Assembly: GCF_963924675.1 (NCBI RefSeq)
Contig: NC_089232.1
Span: 29,896,842-29,960,841 of the forward strand
DNA: 64,000 nucleotides
Source of the DNA: Phocoena phocoena
Lineage: Eukaryota > Chordata > Mammalia > Artiodactyla > Phocoenidae
Direction of reading: 5' to 3'
Shown one piece after another: positions 30,859 through 43,984 of this stretch. Under the pieces are notes generated by a model, which was given only the letters and a program-made list of their open reading frames with translations, did no database searches and had not been told where the DNA came from. The position numbers and the translations under genes were made by a program. Position 1 is the first letter of the stretch. Each line of letters starts with the position of its first letter.

Positions 30859-31614
30859 CCCATCTCCCTCACAGTCCATAGCACCCGTTTCACCTTAACC
30901 ACTCCCAGCCATAACACAATCTGCGTGAGAGTTCCGGGGTCTGGGCCAAGACATGGAAGGCAGCCTGTGACCCTCCCAAAGGGATGGTCCACAGCCACTG
31001 CCAGGGGTCGTCCTGGGGCTGAGCAACACAGTGGCCCCCAGGTAACCGGCCACACGTCCAAGGCCCCACTTGGGGACGAGCCAAAGCTGACTCTCAGGGA
31101 CCAACATTTCAGGCTGCCTCCCCTCCTGAGCACCCCTTCCACCTCCTGGACTCCCTTCTCCCCTTCAGCAAGTCACTCCTCCAGAAGCCACTCGCAGGCC
31201 CTGCCTTTCTCTGCACACTCCTTCTGGGGAGATCGTTCCTCACCATCCCTCTCCCCGGGGGTCCCAGGTGGCTCTGGCCAGGGTGGGTGGCAGCTGTGTC
31301 CACCTGTGACATATGAGCAGACCTTCCTCCTCATTCTGGACAAGTCTGTGGCCTGCCTGCTTCCCTGCAGAGCTGGATAGGGGCAGAGAGGCAAGGGTAT
31401 AGATGCAGAGTTACTGCAGGTGCAGCCTCCTCAGGCCTGGGGCTCAAGGATATCCAGGAGGGCAGGAAATGCAGGGTCCCATGAGAGGCAGGTTTGGGGC
31501 CAGGGGTAGACAGGTTGGTGGGCAGAAGGAGTTGGGCCCCTGGGGGAGCAGCCCCTGGCACTGAACCTAGAGCCGGGAGCCCCGGTTCTGGTCCCAGCTC
31601 TGTCTCTGACGTAC

Positions 31615-31840
31615 TTTGGCAGCATTTATTAAGCACATTTATCGAGCACATTTGGGGGCATTTATCGAGCACCTACTAAACGCCAGGCTCTGCTGGGCCC
31701 TACAACACCCAGTATCCCATTGCATCCTCTGTCCTACTTCTGTGAATGGGGACACGGAGGCTCAGAGAGGTTAAGTCACCTGCCCAATGTTACCCAGCAA
31801 TGGAGCCAGTGTGGATCATGGTCCAGACATTCCCCACATC
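31615..31840 (-). repeat. MIR, inverted
   Basis: Repeated 'catttatcgagcac' at the start, then 'ggacacggaggctcagagaggttaag' and 'ttacccagcaatggagcc'. Confidence 0.85.
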
Positions 31841-31895
31841 CCTCCCAGTTCTGACACTCCAGGCAGGAAGGAAGGCACCTCTCAGGGGCAGCTAC

Positions 31896-32088
31896 CTCAT
31901 CTGCCAGGGCACGGAGACGCAGGAGCCAGTCCTCGGCCTGCTCCAGGGCGGTGGGGAGTTCACTGTGGCCGAGCTTCAGGGCCTGGGCCGCCTCAGTGAT
32001 CTGGCTCAGGTGACGGGTGCGCAGGCGGTACAGGTAGTGGTCCAGGTGGGTGGCGGAGGGCGTCTCTTGAACATTACCCAGGGGTTGG
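31896..32088 (-). CDS. DYSF: Dysferlin exon 23 (FerA)
   Basis: 193 nt, 64 codons (human 721-785), the longest exon in the window. It starts [16 protein letters not shown], runs through [20 protein letters not shown] and ends [11 protein letters not shown]. The acceptor is ccgtcacag. The donor GAG|GTAGCT departs from consensus at positions +4 and +5. It shows more substitutions than its neighbours (about nine against recalled human), consistent with looser constraint between FerA helices. Confidence 0.97.
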
Positions 32089-33049
32089 CTGTGACGGACA
32101 GACAGACGGGATGTCCCCGACAAGCAGGAGCCCGGCGCTCGCCCAGGCCCAGGTGCAGGCAAGCACGTACACACGTGTGCACAGGCCCCCCACAACGGGT
32201 CTCACACCCTCAGCCTGCCTGCTGGCTGCGGCGTGTGCCCTGGGTGCCTCCTCCAGCCATCTCTTCCAGGAAGCCTGCTGCAGCCACACTGGCCAGCGTG
32301 CCCCCCACTCTGAAGCGCCCCAGCCCTTTATTCTGGGGCTGCCTGTCTGGAACCTATCCTCAAGCCTCCAGTCGTGAGTCCCCTCTGCCCACCTGAGTGC
32401 ACGTCCCCAGAGGCCCAGTGGGTCCCTCCCTCCCCCCGGCGCCCTCCTAGAGCAGAGGCACAAGCACTAAGTTGCCTTTGGCTGAAGCGAATCCATTCTG
32501 TTGTACGCACACGTTCTTCAAGAAGGAAATTTATGGAGCCCTGACAAGCCACTGCAGACGCTGTGGGGAGGCCGGCAGCCAGCAGTACAGATGTGTCGAC
32601 CCAGGGCGGCCGTACAACACCCCTCCCAGAACCCTCTGCTTTGGGAAGCCTCTGGAGAGGAGCTGGGGGTACACGCAGTCCCAGAAACACAGCCTTAAGC
32701 CTCCAGCCAGGGGGTTGGGTTTAAACTCAACCCGCTTTAGAGGCGAAGAGCTCTGACCACCCCCATCCAAAGATGGGCTCCCTCTCCGGGCTCCCTAAAA
32801 GCCCTTTATGTGGCTGGCCCTGGCCATACGAAGCCCCAGGGTCAGTGAGTGCACACGCAAGGGTCACACAGGATGGAGTGGGGTGGGAGGGGGCGTCTGT
32901 GCTCTTCCTCGCCAGGCAAGACCCTCTAGATCATCCCTGCTGGAGGGTAGGGGGGCTGCCCCACCCCCACCCCCCCGCTAAGCCCCTGACTCCCAAACAG
33001 GACATCAGTCAGGCCCGCTCGCTCGCCACATCTGCTGCCCCACCTCACG

Positions 33050-33360
33050 CTCCCCGCCCCACAGTGTCTCGGCTCCCGGCTCCCGGCTGATTTATTTTTC
33101 TGCCAATTTCCCCGAGCTATGCAGAACCAATTACCGCCGAGTGCAGCGGCACCGCCGCCGCCAGATACACCACTCTGGCAGGCCCTCGGCGCTCTACATT
33201 TTTCCTGTTATTTTTTTTAATTGAATTTTTAGGGTGGGGGGGAGCAGTACGCAAACTCCATCTCGGGAAACTTAAGCCCCGAGGCCTGTCTCAGGTCACG
33301 TACTGCACACCCCGTAGTAATATAATATTTACTGCCCCGAGGGTGCCTCGGATGGGGCTG
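33050..33360. promoter_or_regulatory. Conserved-looking intronic block
   Basis: Repeat-free, mixing CpG-rich words (caccgccgccgccag) with AT-rich homeodomain-like words (accaattaccgcc, ttaattgaatt, aatataatattta). The sharp contrast with the flanking intron suggests constraint. This needs cross-species alignment. Confidence 0.3.
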
Positions 33361-34199
33361 CCCCAGGCCAGGAGAGGGGCGGCCTCCATCCCCAGCCCAC
33401 TCGAACGCGGCGGAGGGGCATGTTCAGTGGGTGAAGGGGGGGCCTGGGCCAGAGTCCTGGGCTGGGCCTGCAGGGAAGGAGGCGTGAGTGGGCCTGAGGG
33501 TGGGGGCAGGCGGGTCTGGAGTGGGATATGGGGAGGCAAGCCAACCAGGGTGATTTATGCTCCCGGCCTGGGTCGGGAGCTGAGAGGGACTGCCGGGCAG
33601 ACCACCAGAGGGAGATGTTCATGGAGGCTACCAGCCCAGCCAAGACTCCCCAAGAAACAGCCGGGACCTGTAACTGCCACAAACAAGATGTCTCAGCCCT
33701 TTCTCACCCCCAAAAAGCCCAAAACAGGGTACAGAAAGAAAGGGAGACCTGGAAGAGGAGGCTGGATGACACTGCCCCAACCCCAAGCAGAGGCAGTCGC
33801 CCTGCCAACCCTGGCTGACTCGGAAATGGCTGCCGGGCCCAAGGCAGGGCTCAGCATAGGCTGGGAGCAGAGCTGGGCTGCTCACAAGGTTGCTGCCTGC
33901 CCCTGAGGTGAGTGGGTGCCTTTAACAGGGACAGCCGCCTGGGAGCGGACAGTGTCCTGCCTGAAAGATAAACTGGCCACTGGCTCATTCATTTCACTCC
34001 CCACGAGCAACAGCTCTGCTGGTCCTGGCTGGAGGCTGGGTCCAGGGATGAGACCCAGGCCTGCCCTCAGGGAGCCCCTGGAACAGACAAGCAAGCCAGC
34101 TAGATCCCCCTGAGCAGCCTCAGGGTCTGGAGCCTTTCTTGGAGGAAGTGGCCTCAAGCTGCACTGGCAGGGCCAGCGGAAGCTAGTGAGGCCAAAAAG

Positions 34200-34700
34200 A
34201 GCAGGAAGGGCGTTCTGGCCAGAGGAGGGGTATGTGTACAAGACAAAGGCTCAGAGGCAGGTGGGCGTTGGTTGGAGGGAGGTGGGGTTGGGGGGTGAGC
34301 CAGCACAGAGGCTCCGAAGGGCTAGAGGGTAAGACTACTGAGGTCCAAAAGGCAGGCAGTGGGGACAGAGAGGCCCATCCATCAGAGGAGAGCTGCAGCT
34401 TTTCCTAAAGGCAACAGGAGCCGCCGCAGGGCTGAAGTGGAAGTGGCACCGCCCCGTTTTAGGAAGATCACAGAGAATGAATTGGATGTGCTGGTGGACA
34501 CCCAGGTGGAGGTGTGCAGCTGGTAGTTGGGTCCATGGGTTGAGAGATGAGAGGAGAAGGCTGATCCGGAAGAAAAGAGTGGGCGCCACTGGCCGGGGGG
34601 AGAGGGGCTCCCAGGGAGATGAGGCAGGGAGGGGTCTGACCAAATGAAGGACACTGATGTTGGATGTTGGGCAGGGGCTGGCTGGAGGAATGGGTGAGCA
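34200..34700 (+). repeat. Decayed old interspersed repeat, family uncertain
   Basis: 'gcaggaagggcgttctgg' and 'tggacacccaggtggaggtgtg' resemble the repeat at 6.1-7.1 kb. Confidence 0.35.
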
Positions 34701-35544
34701 GCCAGGTCATCTGTGGCAAGCTGGCTCACGTCCCCCATGCCCAGCTGCCCTGCTATCAGCTGTGACGGACGCTCAGCACAGAGCCGGCCAGGGGCGGGGG
34801 TGGAAGCTCTCTTGCTGCGGCCCCAGGGCCATTAGTGGCCTCAGGTGGTGCCAAAGGAACCGGTCCTGAGGCCCAGCGTTCTCCCCAGAGAGCCATGCGT
34901 GCACTCCTGAGGGGATGGGACCCTCCTCACAAGCCCTTGACCTGGGACCCGGGCTCCCCAGGAGGGCCCTGGCCACCGTCTACCCCCCCAGGAGAATGAT
35001 TCAAGGGGACCAGGCTTTGGCATAAGCATTTTTAGCCAAGTCCGCCAAGAACAGAGCCCTGAGAGAGCGGAGTGACAGCCCAGAACCTGGGACCCACCCA
35101 TCTCAGATGTTTCAGGCACCTCAGACCCACCAAGGCCCACACCACGCATGAGTCACAAGGAGAGCGCAGTGAACCGAGAGCCGGGGCCCACCCTCTGCAC
35201 CCGAGGCTGTCAGGCCGGGCAGTGGGGCACGGCCAGTCATTTGGCGGCCCCCTCTGCTGACCACACCTCCGTGTGCCCCTCTAGCCTTGCTCTGACCTCT
35301 GACCTCCAGACCACAGATGCCCACAGGCACCTGCCACTCAACACGGCCAGCCCTGAATTCCTCATCCTCCCCCAAACCTGCTTTTCTCCTGCTGACTCCC
35401 TCCAGAAGTGGCTCTGCTCTCCACCCACCTGCTCTGGCCAGAGCCAGGGAATCATTCTGGACCTTCCTTGGGCCCTCACACTCAATCCACCATCAAAGCC
35501 TGTCTAGTACAGAGCAGCACAGCGAGGGGGCTCAGCCCCTTACT

Positions 35545-35720
35545 AGAGGCATGAATCTGGGCAATTCACCTCTCCATGCCTCAGTTTCCTCATCTGTAAA
35601 ATGTGGATCATTCTACTTCCTACCTCATGAGATTTTTATGATTAGCTAATACATGTGAAATTCTCAGAACAGCACTTGGCACAGCGAGTGTTCCTTATGA
35701 GGCTGTTACCACCATGATGC
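35545..35720 (+). repeat. MIR
   Basis: 'gcctcagtttcctcatctgtaaaatg' and 'cagcacttggcacagcgagtg' are textbook MIR. Confidence 0.85.
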
Positions 35721-35744
35721 CTCCTGAAGAGTCCACGCTGCCCT

Positions 35745-35818
35745 CTGCTTCTCTCACCCCATGTCCCCATGTCGCTGACCCCTGCTTCTCTCACCGCACG
35801 TCCCCACGTCCCTGACTT
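35745..35818 (+). repeat. 37-bp tandem repeat, two copies
   Basis: 'ctgcttctctcacc...cgctgacc' at 35745 repeats at 35782 with a few changes. Confidence 0.8.
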
Positions 35819-36384
35819 GGGTGAAGGCTTCCTCCAGTTGCCCCTCATCACCACCCCCAGCCCACCTCTTACGCTGCGGCAAGACTGAGCGTCTGAATCC
35901 CGGGGATCCCTGTGCCCCAACAGCCCCCAGGGCTGAGCTTGCCTTAGCAAACCCTGGAGGTCTGTCGCCTCTGGACTGCAGTTTCCCTTGCAGCCCCAGG
36001 AGGCAGCAGGCATTTTGGGCTCCTGAGTCTGTGCCCGGCAGTCCGCTCTCCAAAGGCTGACTCCTTCCCCTCCGGAGTTCACGTAGGGCATCCCCTCCTC
36101 CAGGAAGCCTCTCCAATTTTGATTTGCGTAAGATGCACCTGCTCTGAGCTACTAGGGCACACGCCTCAAGCCCCCGACACACTTTCTTTCATTTGCTCAT
36201 TTCTGCCTCCTCACCCCCAGGAGGGCTTGAGGCAGGGTCATTTCTGATAAAGGTGCACTTCCCAACCGGGGTACAAAGGACCAGAGTGGCACTGTGGCAG
36301 GCAGCCAGGGTCACGGATTCCTGATTTGCAGCATGAAGGCATTTCTCATGCATTCCCGACAGCGGCTGAGATGATAAGATTTAG

Positions 36385-36730
36385 AGGGGGCATAGAATAC
36401 ATTTGCATATATTTACGCTTAATCCCATAGAAAGTAGAAAGAGGGCTGTTTATTATTAAGTCCATTTAATAGCTGGGAAAACTGAGGTCCAGAGAAGTGA
36501 AGTTGCCCAAAGCCACAAAGGTGGTTAATGGGATGAGAATCTAAATCTCCTCACGTTTCTTCTTCTCAATAATAATTACAGCTACCATTTATTAAATACT
36601 TCCTAAGGACCAGGCATTTTGCTTGTGTGATATCATAAGGCAGTTATTCTTAATGTCAGGTTGAAGATGAGGAAAGCAAGGTTCAGAGCAGGTGAGTGGT
36701 GAGCTCCAAATCACCCAGCTGTGGAGGAGA
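36385..36730 (-). repeat. Two adjacent inverted MIR copies
   Basis: The first copy (to about 36550) has 'gggaaaactgaggtccagagaag'. The second (from 36565) has 'accatttattaaatacttcc' and 'gatgaggaaagcaaggttcagag'. Confidence 0.8.
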
Positions 36731-37219
36731 CGCTCCCCCTTCTGCCTGGGCCCCGGCACCCGGAGCCCCCCCATTTTCCTTCACCCCCCAGCGCCCCCTT
36801 TTCCTGAAGGTGACAATCAGCCGTGTTAATACAAGGCTAAACAGAAACTGTGGTCCCCAACATGGCCTTGGGGGAAGGAGGGGTGCCGTCACTCCCACCA
36901 GCCAGCTCCTCCTGGAGATTCCATCAGAGAAATAAGAGGTTGGGGATCAGAGACACAATGCTCCCCATTCAGGTGAGCCTGGCCTCCCCGGCGGGCCCAC
37001 AGCTGCCGCCGCTGCAGGGAGATTTATGACCTGCTCTAAATGTCACCTTTTCAACTCCCCGCGCTGGCTCCACCACCTTTGGACTCAGCATGGGCCGGAC
37101 TGCTGGCCAAGCATGGCTGGGGAGACGTGCAGTCGCTCACCACCACACACGAACACTCCCGGGGAAAGGGCCCGGCCGAGCCAGGAAGGGAGGGCGCGTG
37201 GGTGCCAGGCACCCCGTAC

Positions 37220-37326
37220 CTGCAGCCTGCGATGAGCTCATCCGTCAGCTGAGCCACCAGGGAGTCCACGTCTTCGGCGGAGTGCTGAGCCTTCAGGGCC
37301 AAGTGGACCTGCTCCAGGCCGGCTTC
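37220..37326 (-). CDS. DYSF: Dysferlin exon 22 (FerA helix)
   Basis: 107 nt, 35 codons plus two bases of Ser (human 686-721): [20 protein letters not shown] then [15 protein letters not shown]. The acceptor is gttccacag and the donor is CAG|GTACGG. Its amphipathic, Leu-rich pattern fits a helix of the FerA bundle. C to H and T to A are the visible changes from recalled human. Confidence 0.97.
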
Positions 37327-39263
37327 CTGTGGAACGGGCGGGCAGGGGTTGGGAGGGTCACCGTGGGACAGACCCTTAACCCCAGGCAATGTCACCACAG
37401 CCCGGTCCCACCAAAAAGAGAGAACGGTTAGAGCCGAGAAAGCAGAGCCCAGACCCCACAAACCAGCATCTGTCTTGGCTCAAGAAGCTTCCCGGATTCC
37501 CCACACCAAACAGATCCAAATTCCCAAGCCTGGGACGCCACCCCACGGGCTCTCCACGGGTCCCCGTCAAGCCAGGTCTAAGGTCTCATAGGTAAGTGAC
37601 CTTGGAGCCGGCTCCCCTTCCCCCCCCGCCCCGGCACCCTCTCTCCTTTGCAAGTCCTGCTACCCAAGCAGGCTTGGGTCCCTCCTCCTTCCTTCAGGAG
37701 TGCTCAGACAACCTGCAGTAATGGGGCTGCCCTCTCCAAACTCCTGTGGCCAGGTTGTACCCCAGTGGCACCTGGTCTCCTCCATGGAGCTCTCCTCCCT
37801 GGGCCTCAGGCCTGAGCTGGGAGGCAGAGATCTCTCATGGGACACCCCTCAGGCCAAGGACTTGCCCCTCAGTCCCCCACCCCCTTCCCCACCTCAACCT
37901 TCCTGAGCATGTGCCGTGTACTCCACCCTGGGACTGCCATGCTGGGCACAGACAGGCCCTGGAAGGATCAGCGAACCCCTGCCCGCAGGGAACGGCTTGG
38001 AGAGAACAGCTGGCCCAGAAGATGCTGGACTTGCACAGCATCGACTCCGAGTTCTCCCAAACCAGGTATGGGCTGGTCCCCTCCCTGCCACAGAGCTCTG
38101 GGTCTCAGGGAAAGTGTGGTTCACCACGGCCCCTGACTGGGGCCTGCATCCCCTCCCAGCCACTCTAAAATCCCCACCCCCGCTTCCCTTTCCCTCCTCC
38201 ACCTGCCCAAGCCTCTCCAACCCCCTTCCCCCGACGCTGCTGCCCCTCGCAGGCCCCAGCAGCATGGCCACGCCTGCCTCCCCACGTCCCCACGGGCCAC
38301 ACACCTCGCGGGTGAGCCTCCACCCCAGGCACACACAGAGGGGGCTGGGAACCACCACCAGGATCGTCTCACCCTGGCCTCTACACCTCTGCCCACTCTG
38401 ATTCTCCTCCGCTCCCTGGCCAAGCACCAGGCCTGCAACTCCCAGCCTCCACCATTAACCCCCGGCCACATCCAAGACAGGACTCATCACCTGACCTCGT
38501 AGACCCTGTTCTTCTCCCCAGCTTCCCAATTCCCCAGTCACCGGAGTCCCTCCTCACAGCCCCCAATTCAACAGACCACCAAGTCCTGGCAGCTCAAGTC
38601 CTTCAGTTTTTTCCCTGAGGTCAGCTCCTTCCCAGAGCCCAGTCATCCTCCCCTGGACCCCTGCAAGGACATCCTAAGGAGCTCCCAACTCCCCTCACTG
38701 GACGCGGCCCCCCTGCTGCCACGCGATGCCTTCCTGATGCTCCTTGGTCCCTCTCCCCTCCGAGCCGCCCTCCCTAGGGACTCCTGGAGCAGGATGTGAG
38801 TTTGAGTCTCTGCAGGAGAGGGCTGGGTGAGCCTACACTCTGCTTTACTTAGCTGACTCTAGGCTGACTCGTGAAGACAGGGGCAGCAGCCTGTTCATGT
38901 CTACCCTCCGGCTAGAAGTTCCCAGCACAATTCTTGTTGTGGCAAGAGTCAAAGGCACTTGATGAACGAATGAATGAAGGAATGAATGGGTGGTGGCTCT
39001 GTCCTCTGCTCCCAGCTCAGTTCCTCCCAGCTTTTTCTCTGTGCTATCTCCTACATCAGACTGGGGGCACCCCCAGGGCTGCGCTCCCTCCCTCTCCTCT
39101 ATTCCCAGTAGGCAGGACAGGATGACAAGCCCGGCCTGGTCAGGTTTCAGGGGACCCCAGTCATCATGATGTCTGCAGGCTTAGCACCCACGGAAGCAGG
39201 TCTGAAGACACCCACCAGGGGTGCGTGCACAGGTTACCGTGGGTGGGGCCGGCTTCCACTCAC
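37327..39263 (-). other. DYSF: Intron 21 (1.9 kb)
   Basis: C-rich unique sequence with an L2/MIR-like tail and a short GAAT run near 38.96-38.99 kb. No gene was seen. Confidence 0.9.
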
Positions 39264-39388
39264 CAGCTGGTCAGCGATCCGAAGCAGCTGGTTCTGGGCC
39301 TCGACTCTGTGGCTGACGTCCTCCCAGTAGGATGACAGCACCACCACGGGCTTCACGTTGCCCCAGGGTAAGTAGTAGTAGTGGCATC
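39264..39388 (-). CDS. DYSF: Dysferlin exon 21 (into FerA)
   Basis: 125 nt, 41 codons after a split Gly codon (human 644-685). It encodes [20 protein letters not shown] and then the helix leading to [11 protein letters not shown]. The acceptor is tccttccag and the donor is CTG|GTGAGT. The second half begins the helical FerA region, thought to contact membranes. Several changes from recalled human cluster at the 3' end (I to V twice, T to A, G to R, R to Q). Confidence 0.97.
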
Positions 39389-40152
<764 letters not shown>

Positions 40153-40714
40153 TCAGGGGGAGGAGGGAGGAAGACACCAGCATGGGGAGGGGTCACGTGT
40201 CTCGCAGGCCCTGGCCATGCCTGGCACCCAATAAATCCTGGCTGGACGGATGGGTGGCAAGTGGTCCAGCTCTGCCCCACAGCCCAGATTTGGTTAGTAA
40301 CTGAGCAAACACATTCCAGGCCTGTGTGTTTGGCCACGTTCCTCTAATAAGGTCCATGCCTCCAAGGTCATGCTGCTCCTTAATCCAAACAAACAGCAAT
40401 GGCACCGCCACCCCGGGGAGCCTGCTCCCGCATCTGCTGTCCAGAAGGGGCCGAAGGCTCTAAGCCACCATGCCCCCACCCAGAGCCCCCACCCTGCACC
40501 ACTGAGGCTCTCCACCATGCCAGCCAGCTCTGCAGCAGCGCACGCTGCCACATGCGTGGGATGAATGAATACCATTGTCCCCTCTGGGCATCGGGCACGG
40601 GGCTGAGGACATGGCAGGCACTCAGCCACACACCCCAGCCTGAACCAAGATGACTTTACGATCCCCTTTGTGGAAGGCAGAGAGTAGAGGGATTATACGG
40701 CTGGGTTTTTAGAT

Positions 40715-40920
40715 AATGTTCACAGTGCTAACAGCTAACACTTACTGAGTGCTTCCTGCATGCAGGTATGAATTACTTTAATTCTCACAACCATCTCATG
40801 AGGCGAGTATAATTATTACCCCCACTTTACACGTAGGGAAACTGATACAACAGATAGGCGGTCGAGTCAGAACTCAAACCAGCACTGACTACAGAGTCTG
40901 AAAGTGTACACCACCGTGAG
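40715..40920 (-). repeat. MIR, inverted
   Basis: 'acacttactgagtgcttcctgcatgc', 'tctcatgaggcgagtataattattaccc' and 'actcaaaccagcactgac'. Confidence 0.85.
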
Positions 40921-40939
40921 GACTCCATACAGCTGTCTC

Positions 40940-41300
40940 CTGGACACAAGGCCCAGCTCTACCACTTGCTGCCCTGCCACATTTGAGCCTCAGTCTCCTC
41001 ATCTGTAAAATGGAGATACTCATAGCAGCCACCTAGAGGGGCTGGGAGGACTCAATGACATCAAGAATGTCACCAGCTAGGGAGGGTGGGAGGGAGAGAG
41101 ACGCAAGAGGGAAGAGATATGGGAACATATGTATATGTATAACGGATTCACTCTGTTATAAAGCAGAAACTAACACACCATTGTAAAGCAATTATACTCC
41201 AATAAAGATGTAAAAAAAAAAAAAAAAAGACTGTCACCAGCATAGAGTGTGACACAGTCAGTGATTAAAGGGTTAGCTATTCTTACATTATTATTATTAA
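40940..41300 (+). repeat. MIR split by L1
   Basis: Sense MIR 'gcctcagtctcctcatctgtaaaatgg' up to 41062, resuming at 41242 with 'gattaaagggttagctattc'. The L1 sits between. Confidence 0.75.
41078..41226 (+). mobile_element. 5'-truncated L1, artiodactyl type, inserted in a MIR
   Basis: Matches the well-known L1 3' end of cetartiodactyls (cagaaactaacacaccattg...ctccaataaa) and ends in a poly(A) of about 17. A 15-bp duplication with one mismatch flanks it (41063-41077 and 41227-41241). Confidence 0.9.
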
Positions 41301-41353
41301 TAAAATAGCCTCTCATTGTGCATTGAGCTCTAGACTTTAAAAACCTTCATTTA

Positions 41354-42157
<804 letters not shown>

Positions 42158-42273
42158 CTTGCCCGTGTTGAGCTCTGCATAGGGGTCCGGGAAGCCAGTG
42201 AACTCCCTGGGGCTGCCGTAGAGGTTGACATAGCAGGGCCCGAAGGTGGGGAGGAAGCCCAGATGGTCATCCA
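42158..42273 (-). CDS. DYSF: Dysferlin exon 18
   Basis: 116 nt (human ~508-546): two bases of a split codon, then 38 codons from [20 protein letters not shown] to YAELNTGK. The acceptor is tctcccag and the donor is AAG|GTGAGT. The [18 protein letters not shown] block is a ferlin signature immediately after C2C. It differs from recalled human at a few sites (Y to H, I to V, T to A). Confidence 0.97.
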
Positions 42274-43942
42274 CTGGGAGACACAGGTGAGGATCAGAGG
42301 GGCCGCCCAGCCGAGATTTCTAGCACTCCACCCAGCCACCTTCGGGCCGGAGACCATCCCCAGCCCTCAGTTCCTCGCACATGCATGGGATGCAGCCCCC
42401 ATAAATGTATAAAGGATAGTGACACCCATGAGAGCTGTCTCCCGTACGTCCCTTTAATCCTCACCACCATGCTGTGATGTGGAGATGTGCATGGATTTTG
42501 TTAGTCTCATTTTACAGACGAGGAAACTGACGCCAAGAGGTGCGCAGGAATACGCGACTACAAAGAGGCACGGCCCAACATGGTCTAACCTCAAAGCGCA
42601 TGCACTCAGCCAGCGTGCAAAGCTGGGGCTCAGGGGCCTCCCCTTCCCTGCCCCTCTCAGGCCATACCCTGTCCTGCATGCCCTCCTCATCCTGCAGTTC
42701 CATCTGTGTCTCAGGCCATCTGGCCTGCGGGGAGGCACAAAGGAGGCCCAGGAGCCTGGTGACCAGAGACTCCACCTCTCAGGTGCCAGGGAGGGGGCCC
42801 AGCTTGATGCCACCTCACACACAGGGCAGCCCCCAGGCACGTGTCTCCTCCACCCTTGTGTCCTTATGAAGTTGAGACAGACCATCTAACAGCCTTGACT
42901 CATCCTGGCATCCCTCCCCTTCCCTACATTGTGCAAAGAACGATATTTCAGTGGAGCAAGTTGGAGGAGAGTTCGAGAACGACACTAGGGATGAGGGAAG
43001 ATCTTTTCTCCACATCACTTCCATCCTTTTTTGGAGGCTCTCTTTTGTTAATGTCATGACTTTCCAACTGACAGCCAAGTTTCCCAGGACGGGACTTCAC
43101 TGGCCAGATTCTGAGAATCTTGAAAAGCCAGGGTGCCCCTTCCAGAGGAAGGAAGAGGTCATTTCCAGAATGGCAAAGGTGGGAGGTGGGCCCAGGAGCA
43201 GGTACCATCTGGGATGCTCCAATCCATAAGATCATGGGTGGGGCAAGGTAGGCACAAAATAAATGGCCTCAGCAAGGAAGTACTTGAGCCAGACCCAAGG
43301 ACTGACTGCAAACTCTGAGCGCTCAGACCCTGGGCGTGAGCTCCGGGGCTTGAGCCCAACCCTGAGGAGTAAGGTATTACCAACTAGAAGACAGGAGCAT
43401 GCCTCCCCCAGAGCCCTGCACCCAGCATCACTCGTCCTCCAGTCCCCAGCACATGCTGGGCTCTGGCATTTGGGACAGGGGTGGGAGGCCTGATGGAACT
43501 GTTGTGAGCATTACTAATTATCTGTACTGATCACCTCGATTATAATTTACCTTGTAAATTTCAACTTCAGGAGTTTTCAACTCACCCTGGCCTCCTCCTC
43601 CTGGGCTCCAAGAGGACTTACACTGCCCCTGCCTCATCATGTACTCCCCTGCCTGCTCTACCCCTTCCCTGCTGAAGAACTAAACTCTTTTGAGCTCCAG
43701 GGCCCAGCAGATTCTGGAAGGGGTTTAGAGAGTGGGAGGGAATTGCCTTTAAAGCAGTCCAAGCGATTTACATACTCAACCACGTTTGAGAGGTAACAGC
43801 CGAAGGTAAACTGGGATTGTGGTGGGGAATCTCAATCCCACCTCAGGCAAATCAAAAAATTCCCCGGCAACCAGCGCCCTTGCCCCTCCAGCAAAAACCT
43901 CAAGGCCCACACCCTTGACATCCTGGAGGTGAAAGCACGTAC
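42274..43942 (-). other. DYSF: Intron 17 (1.7 kb)
   Basis: Holds an antisense MIR (about 42430-42560). Otherwise it is unique. It ends at the GTACGT donor of exon 17. Confidence 0.88.
42430..42560 (-). repeat. MIR, inverted
   Basis: 'ttaatcctcaccaccatgctgtgatg' and 'ttttacagacgaggaaactgacg'. Confidence 0.75.
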
Positions 43943-43984
43943 GGTCTGTGGCTGGAGGAGGCGTGACCACACCTGCAGACTCCT
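43943..43984 (-). CDS. DYSF: Dysferlin exon 17 (42-nt, alternatively spliced cassette)
   Basis: This exon is 42 nt, exactly the size of human exon 17, which is known to be skipped in some tissues such as blood monocytes. The acceptor is acttcag and the donor is ACC|GTACGT, and the phases fit exons 16 and 18. The peptide is (E)ESAGVVTPPPATD(L). Only the E-AG-V and D-L framework matches the human EPAGAVKPSKASD (recalled), and the rest is proline/threonine-rich and diverged. It lies in the disordered linker after C2C. The call rests on length, phase, position and flanking residues rather than strong identity. Confidence 0.88.

Larger units (their letters stand above)
30143..31895 (-). other. DYSF: Intron 23 (1.75 kb)
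   Basis: Carries MIR remnants (about 30535-30680 and 31615-31840) and a MER5-like element (30688-30858). The donor at the exon 23 end (GTAGCT) is weak. Confidence 0.9.
32089..37219 (-). other. DYSF: Intron 22 (5.1 kb)
   Basis: Contains a conserved-looking block at 33.05-33.36 kb, a decayed old repeat (34.2-34.7 kb), a 37-bp tandem repeat at 35.75 kb and MIR copies (35.55, 36.39 and 36.57 kb). The rest is unique. Confidence 0.9.
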
